64,000 bases of DNA from DAORHV01 sp964513925 (GTDB lineage Bacteria > Patescibacteriota > Gracilibacteria > Peribacterales > Peribacteraceae), in contig CAZENR010000001.1 of assembly GCA_964513925.1 (NCBI GenBank), positions 1 to 64,000 of the forward strand, given 5' to 3'. The number at the start of each line of letters is the position of its first letter. The stretch's first letter is position 1. The position numbers and the translations under genes were made by a program. Shown here piece by piece: positions 1 through 6,900 of the stretch. Under the pieces are notes generated by a model. The model made no database searches. It was not told where the DNA came from and worked only from the letters and a program-made list of their open reading frames with translations.

Positions 1-52
1 GTTAGGCGCGCCGCCAGCGTTCACTCTGAGCTAGGATCAAACTCTTCGTAAA
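1..52 (-). rRNA. rrs: 16S ribosomal RNA, 5' end only
   Basis: The reverse complement of the first 45 bases carries the universal 16S 5' region: AGAGTTTGATCCTAGCTCAG followed by an AACGCTGGCGGC-type block. The gene runs leftward out of the window. The 5' end at about 52 is placed by analogy with E. coli, where the AGAGTTTG block starts at base 8. The remainder of the rRNA operon is outside. Confidence 0.93.
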
Positions 53-303
53 AACTTGACGCGATGTTCAATCGGCCACCAGGGCCAACGAAGGATCGCT
101 ACGCTTCAAGTAATGAGCGGGATCGTTATTTAGAACGAGGCGATGCCAACCTCGTTAGTTTCCAAAGGAATTACTAGGACTCTCACTCTTCTCTGTTACA
201 CGATGCTGTGAAGGAGCCAATTGCGCGGTGAGCACTGACTCCTCCTGTGACAGAGGAAACCATCCAGCCGTTACGAACGGGCTGATGTACTCACAGCCGG
301 GCC
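53..303 (-). other. 16S rRNA leader, no protein gene seen
   Basis: This 250-base stretch lies between the rRNA promoter and the 16S gene. It should be the transcribed leader with the processing stem and antitermination signals. I looked for a boxA-like GCTCTTT and did not find a convincing one. The partner strand of the processing stem would lie beyond the 16S gene, outside the window. A short plus-strand open frame across it has no protein-like features. Confidence 0.6.
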
Positions 304-332
304 ATTCTAGGAAGGTCACTTACCCGCGTCAA
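304..332 (-). promoter_or_regulatory. rRNA promoter with UP-like element
   Basis: On the minus strand TTGACG (332..327) and TAGAAT (309..304) are separated by exactly 17 bp. Upstream, 336-356 is a run of A-tracts that looks like an UP element. Transcription would begin near 297 and run toward 16S. This is the best sigma70-type promoter in the window and serves as an internal standard for the others. Confidence 0.8.
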
Positions 333-361
333 GTACTTTTTTCAGGATTTTTTTTGATCAG

Positions 362-508
362 TCATACTCGATGTTCTACCGAGTCTACGAGGCTTAGTTG
401 TGGGCTTGGATAGTCCTCCGGATACGCTTGTGGGAAAAAGCTTATGAGCGTGCCCAGCGCGAGTAGCGCACAAAGAAAGATGACAAGAAGCAGAAGGACG
501 ATTTTCAT
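362..508 (-). CDS. 48-residue hydrophobic peptide, unknown function
   Basis: ATG at 508 opens a 48-codon frame ending in TGA at 362. The product begins MKIVLLLLVIFLCALLALGT, a typical signal peptide or single membrane anchor, followed by a short acidic, proline-rich tail of about 25 residues. There is no Shine-Dalgarno sequence; a TAGAAT box (522..517) ends 8 bases before the ATG, the leaderless pattern common in this window. It sits 48 bases downstream of the 147-residue exported protein and 30 bases upstream of the rRNA -35 box. It could be a small membrane peptide or an anchor segment. The function is not recognisable. The hydrophobic start plus the promoter pattern make it more likely real than chance, but only moderately. 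Confidence 0.5.
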   Translation of the reverse strand: MKIVLLLLVIFLCALLALGTLISFFPQAYPEDYPSPQLSLVDSVEHRV

Positions 509-556
509 CGAATGCTATTCTACATAATCACTGCGTTGCTACGACATGCGACGTCA

Positions 557-1000
557 TCACCCGCTGCGACGCACGCGTCGTACGCACTCTATCTTCACAA
601 AGAAGTCGGCAACGCTGCCATCTGCGGTGCGGTAACCGCCACCAGCCAGCGGCGTAAGCGCGTAAGGACTGGGGCGCGTTTCCACTTCGCCTGTCTTCTG
701 CGCCGAACATGCTTCCTCGGCACAGGCAGCTTGGTATTGTGCCGCAATTGCGTTCGCCTCGGCGCGAAGCTGAGCATCGATACTGTCGCGTGCCTGCGTC
801 TCGGACACCTGAGAGCCGGGAGCGGCAAACGTAATAGCACTCCCTTCGCGCGCAAGCTGGCGCTGAACATCTGGCTGTCGGCACGAGAGCGTCACCTGAG
901 GTTGTGGCGGAACCGGAATGCGATGCCAGTGGGCCATGGCAAACATTCCACTAACCACTACTGCCAACACGAGAGCAAAAACAGTATGACGATGATGCAT
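557..1000 (-). CDS. Hypothetical exported or membrane-anchored protein, 147 aa
   Basis: The N-terminus (HHRHTVFALVLAVVVSGMFA) is a basic stretch followed by one hydrophobic helix, so the protein is probably exported or anchored with the rest outside. The middle is alanine- and glutamine-rich and probably helical (about residues 65-95), with a Cys pair around CAEEAC. No family is recognised. A TATTCT box (1015..1010) ends 9 bases before the ATG. The gene is divergent from the HTTM partner gene at 1056 and upstream of the 48-residue peptide. A longer frame on the opposite strand (from 512) lacks protein-like composition, so this strand is preferred. Confidence 0.6.
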   Translation of the reverse strand: MHHRHTVFALVLAVVVSGMFAMAHWHRIPVPPQPQVTLSCRQPDVQRQLAREGSAITFAAPGSQVSETQARDSIDAQLRAEANAIAAQYQAACAEEACSAQKTGEVETRPSPYALTPLAGGGYRTADGSVADFFVKIECVRRVRRSG

Positions 1001-1055
1001 GCAGGTAGCAGAATACCGCTGCGCACGTTCTCTGTCAGTGTTCTATACTTGGCGC

Positions 1056-1571
1056 ATGTGCCAACCGCACAGACACGCTCGCATACTCCTCGTAGGCAAG
1101 GGTCTGCTGATTATGTTTTGCTTGTGGCACATGTTCGCCGTGGCCGTGGCTGCAGTGCCGTTTAGCGATCGCTCTCCTGTGGCGTTGTGGATGCGCTCGA
1201 CCCTGAAACCGCTCGTAGATCCTTATATATATGTGACGAATCAGTGGCAGCGGTGGCACATGTTTGTGCCCGAGAACCCGGTGTATGACCAGCGTTTTGC
1301 GGTGGAGGTGGTGCGTCCTGGCATTCATCACTACGCGCGGCTGGTGTCGAACGAAGAAGCAACAACGCTCTTGGCAAATGACGCCGGCGCCAGGAAGTCG
1401 GTCTTGTCGGTCGCGTGCAGGCGCATGGAACTTGCCGCAGGCACGCCGCTATGGCTTGCGGAACGCGACTACGTTGCCCCCGATCCGGCGCTGTTGACCC
1501 AACCTGAAGACGCCATGAACACGCAACTGGAGTGGTACCAGTACTACCGCCGTCTCTTCACATGTCCGTAG
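1056..1571 (+). CDS. HTTM-associated membrane protein, 171 aa
   Basis: ATG at 1056 is chosen because TATACT (1044-1049) ends 6 bases before it. A membrane helix lies at about residues 11-30 (LLVGKGLLIMFCLWHMFAVA). The following exposed part contains NQWQRWHMFVPENP, a W-x2-W-x-MF-x-P pattern that I associate with small proteins encoded next to HTTM/gamma-carboxylase-like membrane proteins. The rest looks like a compact extracytoplasmic domain. The 3' end overlaps the HTTM gene by 10 bases, so the two are translationally coupled and probably work as a pair. The biochemical role is unknown. Confidence 0.65.
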   Translation: MCQPHRHARILLVGKGLLIMFCLWHMFAVAVAAVPFSDRSPVALWMRSTLKPLVDPYIYVTNQWQRWHMFVPENPVYDQRFAVEVVRPGIHHYARLVSNEEATTLLANDAGARKSVLSVACRRMELAAGTPLWLAERDYVAPDPALLTQPEDAMNTQLEWYQYYRRLFTCP

Positions 1572-2509
1572 CTTTTCGCAAATGCATATCGGCAATCGAT
1601 GGCTTTTTCTTCGCGTCCATGGACGCCCGCGGCTTGCGGCTGATGCGTGTGGCATGGGCTGCCACAGTGCTGCTTGTCATGCTGAAATTCGGTTGGCGTG
1701 TACCTTTTCTCTTCGCTGAGCCGAAGACCACCGGGCAAACCATCCTTCAGTACCCCGGTGCTTGGTCGTTGTTGTTTTGGTTTACATCGCCTGCTGCGGT
1801 AACGGCGCTATACATCGTGTTGCTCATTGCTTGCGTGTACATGATGCTCGGATGCTGGATTCGTCCTGCAACCGTGGTTGCCACCGTACTGTTTGCGTCT
1901 TTCGCCGAACGCAATATCGAAGTGTTTCACAGCGAGGCGATTTTGCTGCGTGTGTTTGGCTTCGTCTTGTTGCTTGCATGCTTTACCCCCGGGTATGCCG
2001 CAAGCGCCGCATGGATGCGCCCCGGCACGCAGCGGAAACTCTTTGTGCCGGCGTGGTTGTACCGCTTGCTGCTGTGGCAGGTGATCGTGGTGTACATCGC
2101 TGCGGGATGGCATAAGGTCATTTCCCCTCTCTGGACAAGCGGCGAAGCAGTACAGGGGATTTTGCACTGGGAATACTCCCGTCTCAGTGCTAAGCAGGCC
2201 GACCTCTTTACACCTCTGTCGTTTTTCCTGAGTTACGCGACCATTGCTTGGGAATTTGCATGGGCGGCACTCCTCGTGCCGTACAGGTGTTGGCCATGGG
2301 GACGCATGACTGCTTTGCGTGGATGGGGCAAGCGCACCCTGATTCTTGTCGGCATTCTTATGCATGGAGCGTGGGCCATATTGCTGAATAATGATATTTA
2401 TCCATTGTCGTTAGCCATGTGCGCCGCGTACTGCGGACTCCTTACATCAAATGACTGGATCCTCTTAGGTGATGTCTGTAGACGGTGTCGCTTTGTAAAA
2501 TCTCGTTGA
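1562..2509 (+). CDS. HTTM domain membrane protein (vitamin K-dependent gamma-carboxylase-like)
   Basis: The product has 315 residues and about seven to eight hydrophobic helices. It shows features of the HTTM domain: an N-terminal arginine-rich loop with MRVAWAATVLLV, the FAERNIEVFHSEAILLR segment and a later YIAAGWHKVISPLW segment, where a histidine after a helix (GWHK) is characteristic. HTTM proteins are bacterial relatives of the vitamin K-dependent gamma-carboxylase membrane core; most are uncharacterised. The start at 1562 overlaps the partner gene. An in-frame ATG 10 codons upstream would deepen the overlap. The stop at 2507-2509 lies inside the -35 box of the rpsF promoter. Confidence 0.7.
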   Translation: MSVAFRKCISAIDGFFFASMDARGLRLMRVAWAATVLLVMLKFGWRVPFLFAEPKTTGQTILQYPGAWSLLFWFTSPAAVTALYIVLLIACVYMMLGCWIRPATVVATVLFASFAERNIEVFHSEAILLRVFGFVLLLACFTPGYAASAAWMRPGTQRKLFVPAWLYRLLLWQVIVVYIAAGWHKVISPLWTSGEAVQGILHWEYSRLSAKQADLFTPLSFFLSYATIAWEFAWAALLVPYRCWPWGRMTALRGWGKRTLILVGILMHGAWAILLNNDIYPLSLAMCAAYCGLLTSNDWILLGDVCRRCRFVKSR

Positions 2510-2535
2510 CGAGCGGCGGGTACGTCGATTACAGT
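2506..2535 (+). promoter_or_regulatory. Promoter of rpsF-rpsR
   Basis: TTGACG (2506-2511) and TACAGT (2530-2535) are 18 bp apart, giving a leader of about 50 bases before rpsF. The -35 box overlaps the stop codon of the HTTM gene. It has the same -35 sequence as the rRNA promoter. Confidence 0.65.
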
Positions 2536-2555
2536 CGCGCTCTACTTGTTCCCCC

Positions 2556-2572
2556 TCCCGGATTTGCCGGGA
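2556..2572 (+). promoter_or_regulatory. Hairpin in rpsF leader, candidate S6:S18 autoregulatory site
   Basis: TCCCGG (2556-2561) and CCGGGA (2567-2572) form a perfect 6-bp stem with a five-base loop, 22 bases before the rpsF start. In many bacteria the S6:S18 complex represses its own mRNA through a leader element containing CCG. The position and CCG content fit, but the fold is simple and the match to the known motif was not computed. Confidence 0.3.
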
Positions 2573-2593
2573 CGGGTTTACCCAAGAACCTCT

Positions 2594-3148
2594 ATGGTTA
2601 CCCTGATTCCCTCTTCGGAGGACGTCCGCGTATACGAATTCGCGGTGATGTACCAGCCCGATCTTGATCAGAAGGGCGAGCAGTCGCTCCTCAAGGAGAT
2701 TGACGGCATTTTCGCTGAGGCAAGCGCAAAATTGCTGTTCAAAGATCCGTGGAGCCGCCGCGGTCTTGCTTACAAGATCGCCGGATACAGCGAGGCGAAG
2801 TTCGTCATTTACTACTTCGAGGTCGCCCCGGCAGCAATCCGCGAAATCGACAATGCTCTGCGCCTGTGCAAGGGCGTGTTGCGCCATCTCATTGTCATCC
2901 CGCCCAAGGGGTACGAGGCAGTGAGCTACGAGGAGAAGTACCAGAGCTGGCTGAAGACCCGCGAGACCGTTGCCGAGGTTCGCGCCCGCGAACGTGAAGA
3001 GAAGGCCGCCCAAAAGGTTGCCGACAAAGCCAAGCGCGAGAGCAAGCGCCTCCAGTCGAAGCCAAAGTCCGCTGCCGCTCCGATGGAGAAGAAGAAGCTG
3101 GATGCCAGCATCGATAAGCTGATTTCCGACAGCGATCTTAAGCTCTAA
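2594..3148 (+). CDS. rpsF: 30S ribosomal protein S6 (bS6)
   Basis: Residues about 10-105 match S6: YEFAVMYQPDL, then DPWSRRGLAYKIAGYSEAKFVIYYFEV and the end of the fold at LRHLIVIPP. S6 binds the central domain of 16S rRNA together with S18. At 184 residues it is longer than the usual 95-135 because of a lysine-, glutamate- and alanine-rich tail (about residues 120-184) that is probably disordered or helical. The start at 2594 gives the normal S6 N-terminus; there is no Shine-Dalgarno sequence. rpsR follows after 27 bases. The single-stranded-DNA-binding protein gene usually found between them is absent. Confidence 0.95.
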   Translation: MVTLIPSSEDVRVYEFAVMYQPDLDQKGEQSLLKEIDGIFAEASAKLLFKDPWSRRGLAYKIAGYSEAKFVIYYFEVAPAAIREIDNALRLCKGVLRHLIVIPPKGYEAVSYEEKYQSWLKTRETVAEVRAREREEKAAQKVADKAKRESKRLQSKPKSAAAPMEKKKLDASIDKLISDSDLKL

Positions 3149-3175
3149 TTTGCACTTCATTTCCCAACTCTGATC

Positions 3176-3421
3176 ATGGCTCTCCCCACCAAGTCCTCCA
3201 AGCAACCTGCCAAGCAGGTTACGAAGAAGCAGTGCCCGTTCACTGCCGCCGATACCAAGTACATCGACTACAAGGATTACCCCACCATGAAGCCGTACAT
3301 CGATTACTTCGGAAACATTCGCAAGCGTTACTACACGGGCGTATCGCTGAAGTACCAGAAGATGCTAAAGACGGCAGTCGAGCGCGCACGGTTCCTTGGC
3401 TTCCTGGCCTACCGCAAATAG
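3176..3421 (+). CDS. rpsR: 30S ribosomal protein S18 (bS18)
   Basis: The 81-residue product has the S18 core: CPF near the N-terminus, IDYKDYPTMKPYIDYFGNI, then KRYYTGVSLKYQKMLKTAVERAR and the LGFLAY ending. S18 sits on the small-subunit platform and heterodimerises with S6, whose gene is directly upstream in the same operon. No ribosome-binding site is visible before the ATG. A strong terminator follows 20 bases after the stop. Confidence 0.96.
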   Translation: MALPTKSSKQPAKQVTKKQCPFTAADTKYIDYKDYPTMKPYIDYFGNIRKRYYTGVSLKYQKMLKTAVERARFLGFLAYRK

Positions 3422-3441
3422 TGCACATTTCTCATTGAATC

Positions 3442-3466
3442 AAAGCCCCGTACCCCGGGGCTTTTT
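3442..3466 (+). terminator. Rho-independent terminator after rpsR
   Basis: AAAGCCCCG and CGGGGCTTT form a 9-bp stem around a TACCC loop and end in TTTTT. It closes the rpsF-rpsR operon and separates it from the calpain-like operon promoter. Confidence 0.85.
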
Positions 3467-3556
3467 CATATCTTCCGTTGCTGCAAGCGCTTTCCTCGCT
3501 CCCGCCCTCGCTTTTTGCGCGAATAAGTAAACCACCCCGCGTCTTCAATAATGTTT

Positions 3557-3609
3557 ATGGCTTTCCATAGCCATGTTCTCTTTAAAAAACATGCAAATTG
3601 TGCTACACT
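3557..3609 (+). promoter_or_regulatory. Promoter and inverted repeats upstream of the giant-protein operon
   Basis: A TGC-TACACT extended -10 (box 3604-3609) lies 10 bases before the ATG at 3620, with TTTAAA (3581-3586) 17 bp upstream as a weak -35. Two inverted repeats surround it: ATGGCT-6-AGCCAT (3557-3574) and CATGTT-10-AACATG (3572-3593). The second flanks the -35 box and is placed where a repressor could act. Regulator binding is inference. Confidence 0.45.
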
Positions 3610-3619
3610 AAAAAGATTT

Positions 3620-3952
3620 ATGTCGGCTCAAAAACTCACACTCAAACATCGCATTGAACATTGCAGACTGTTACGAGTCGACCAGCGCACGGCGCTCCTC
3701 GCCGCGTTGCCGTCTTTGAATTCGCAGCAGGCTGGCCGCCTTTCGTTGATTTTGGACCAGGAACAGCCAATCTTGGAGCAAGCCATGCGGACAACCCTGG
3801 CTGCGGCATCCGAGCGTAATGATACCGCGTTTTTTGCATCGCTCGATAGATTGCTTTCAGACGCCGCAACGGTGCTGCGCAAGGCGGAAGAGCCGTTTGA
3901 TCGTTCGGATGAAGAGCAATCGCTGGAGCACTTCTTCGATGACGCCGCATGA
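3620..3952 (+). CDS. Hypothetical helical protein, first gene of giant-protein operon, 110 aa
   Basis: The start MSAQKLTLKH at 3620 is chosen because the TACACT -10 lies just upstream; an in-frame ATG at 3551 lies before the promoter. The product looks fully alpha-helical and soluble, with a basic N-terminal third (KHRIEHCRLLRVDQR) and a very acidic C-terminus (SDEEQSLEHFFDDAA). No signal peptide or family is recognised. Its stop overlaps the ATG of the 2668-residue protein by four bases (ATGA), so the two are translationally coupled and probably made together. It might be a chaperone, regulator or inhibitor of the large protein; there is no direct evidence. Confidence 0.7.
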   Translation: MSAQKLTLKHRIEHCRLLRVDQRTALLAALPSLNSQQAGRLSLILDQEQPILEQAMRTTLAAASERNDTAFFASLDRLLSDAATVLRKAEEPFDRSDEEQSLEHFFDDAA

Positions 3953-6900
3953 GTCCCGCAGGGCCAGAATCGGCATCGAACGAATCGAAAATCCAGCAGG
4001 AACAACTGCGGCTGGATACGCTGGATGGACGTGCGGCAGACCAGCGGGTAGAGGGTACGGATGCGCCAACAGATGAGAAAATCGTCGAGCGTACGCAAAC
4101 GTATTTCGGCCGGGTGAATTTGGTACAAGCTCGCATTCGCACATCGCGGGAGCGCATTGAGCGAGCCAAAGACATGCGCAATCCCAACTGGCCGGCGCTG
4201 GAGAAGGTATGTAACGAGGTAGAGGCAAATCTGGTGAACCGTTTGGTTGCCGTGAATGCAGGAAATTTGGAATCCGGAATCCCGGCATTCCGTACGGCGA
4301 TCGACAGCTTCTTGCAGTCGTTACAGCCAGAGAATATTCGCAACCCGGTTGCATTTGCCGCGGGGAATAACGATCCGCAGCGCCTTCGTAAGCGATCGGA
4401 CGAAGCGTATAACGTCGGACTGGTGGATGCCCGCAAGGTAGGAGGCATTCGCCTTGTCAGCGCATGCGGCGATGTCATCCGCGCCAACGAGGCCGAATTG
4501 GCGGTGCTTCGCAGCATGCTGCAAGGCGACGACAGAAACACGCTCGATCCGTTCGCTAGGTACGGTGAGCGCATTGCAGCACTGACAGCCGCCCTTCCCG
4601 GGTATCGCAAAGAGCGCGAGGACACCCTTGCCACATTGGCGACGGATCAGACCACACTGCAATTGCTGTGCGACCGTTCTGATGAAGCCTGGAAGGTGTA
4701 CGCCGCGTCTCGCGCAGGTACAGACAGGCAGCAGCAGGTGAGCGCCATGGAAACACTGCTCGATGTCAACGATGAAGAGCTGCGTCATCTGGCGCGCTAC
4801 TCCAATCCGGGAGCCATCAACGATAAGACAGGTGAAACCGTCACCGCCCGCATGGAGCGCATCCGACAGGCCATGCCGCGCTACAGGAGCGAATACGAGC
4901 AGCTTCGCGGCCGCACTCCGGAATCCGGGGCGGATACCCCCGGGACACCGGTTCGCCAACTGCTGGAACAGTTGTCGGCGGGGAGCGGCATCGAGCCGAA
5001 ACTTCTGGAGGACTATGCCAAAACCGCCATCGAAGTGTACGGCGAGTCTGCACTTCGCAAGGTGGTGGCACGCGTCGCTTTAGTAAACAAGATGAGTCCC
5101 GCGGTTTGCGAGGCGGCAGCCCTGCCCTTCAGGCCGCCGGTGGACGTACGCCAGCTTGTCACGCAGCTGGGGAGCGGCGTACTGCCTGCGCGTCCGTCTC
5201 CGGAGCAGGCGGCAACCGTAACGAATGCGTACTTACTTACGGCACCAGAAGACAGTGTGCGTCTCCGTTACGAATCCGTACTGGATCGCATCAGCGCCCC
5301 TCAAAAACAAATCGCGGAATATCAACGCTTTATCGAAAATGAACCGAAGGGTTTGGCGAACGAAACAAGAAACGATGCGGATGAAGAGATCGTGAATCGT
5401 CTTACCCAGAACATCAAAAAGACCCGCGAGAACATTGCCATGGAGCAACAGAAAATCACTGCGATGCAGCAAGTGCTGTTCCACTTTGAAGCCGCGCTCG
5501 CGGTGTTCGAGGCGACGTCGCTGAAATTCGAGGGCAAGCAGCAGGAGAGCGACCGCGTGTATTTGAAGTTGCGCGAGAAGTACGGGCCGGACTTGGCGCG
5601 CATGGATGCAGACCTGGAGAAGCGCGTTGTGGAAGCCATCGATGGCTTGCGAAAGCGGGATCAACTCACGTCGTATGAACTGGCCGTTGTGGAAGGCCGC
5701 CAACAAGACGCGGTGCGGCTGGCTGTGGATCGCCAGCAAAATCAAACGCCGGATTCCGATCTTCTCGCACAGGCACGGGGTCCGCGGCGCCAGGTGAACA
5801 TGGATACTTTGCGCAATCCGAGACGTATTCTCCCTGCAGACGAGCCGCCGATCACTGAGTTTGGCGGCAAGCGCATTGCAGGTCTGCGCAGAGAGCGTGG
5901 TGGCAAAATACTCATTGACGACGAGGCAATAAACGGCGGCAATAAATACCGTAAGCAGTGCACCGAATTCCTTCACTCACAGAATGGGGTGAATGGCTGC
6001 ACAATCAGAGAGCCGAACAATAACGATTTTTTTACCACGTTTACGGTAAGCACTGCGACCATTGAAGGCACATTTTCTACGATGCTCGATGGGGAATGGG
6101 TGTTTTCGCAAACCAAGCCCGCTCCGGAGCGCCGAGGCCCGGTGAATGCCAATTGGTTTACGAATGAGGCGAATACGACACCCCAAGACAGGGCTGCAAT
6201 CAATGCGTTGCACAAGGGCCTCCTCGACCGTAGCGACCCCGAAGTCCTTCGTCGCGTGCAAGCCCGTGCCAACAGTCCCGAACTTGGATTCCCGACATTC
6301 GGACGCCTCCCATCGCGCTTTGAAGCGTTTGAGCGCCGTACGTCGATAGATGCGTCGTTCACCGTCGAGCCGTACGAATCCTACTTGGGACGCTACGAAG
6401 GAAACTCGGTGGAAGTGCAGCTGAACACAGGTGGCGTGGCCGGCATGCGCGGCCAACCGCTGTTCCGTGTCAGCGTGGAAAACAAGCAACATCTTGTGGG
6501 TGTGAGCGAGCAGTTCATTGCAAAGCTGCAAGGCACGCCGCGCGATATGACAGCTGTGTTGCGCCGCGAACCGCGCCGACCGGAATTTGGCCAGGTATAC
6601 CCGTTGCCACGTACGGATTTCCGCCAGCCGCAGCGGTACGAACAGCAGGTGCGCAACGTGGATATATTGCAGCCGGCAGATCTTGTATTCGTGCGAATCG
6701 ACCGCAGCGTCGAAGAGATGCGAGAAACTGAACGCCGCGGACTAGAAGTGCTCGCGCGTCATAATCCGGAAAGAATATCCCAGCGCCGTTGGGATGCCGG
6801 TGCCGATAACTTGTTGGACATGGATACCACTGTGCAGGTGCGCAAAGGTTCCATTGTACTGGAGTATTTGTTCTCTTCGACGGAAGGCAAATGGCTCTGC

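Noticed and set aside
228..413. 61-codon open frame upstream of 16S
   Set aside because: It crosses the rRNA promoter and leader on the opposite strand and has no protein-like features.
512..1165. 217-codon open frame on the plus strand
   Set aside because: It overlaps the minus-strand exported protein, is rich in Arg/His/Ser/Cys without a domain pattern, and contradicts the TATTCT and TATACT promoters that flank the genes at 1000 and 1056.
2465..3205. 246-codon open frame antisense to rpsF
   Set aside because: It is a shadow of the biased codon use of rpsF, whose product is clearly S6.
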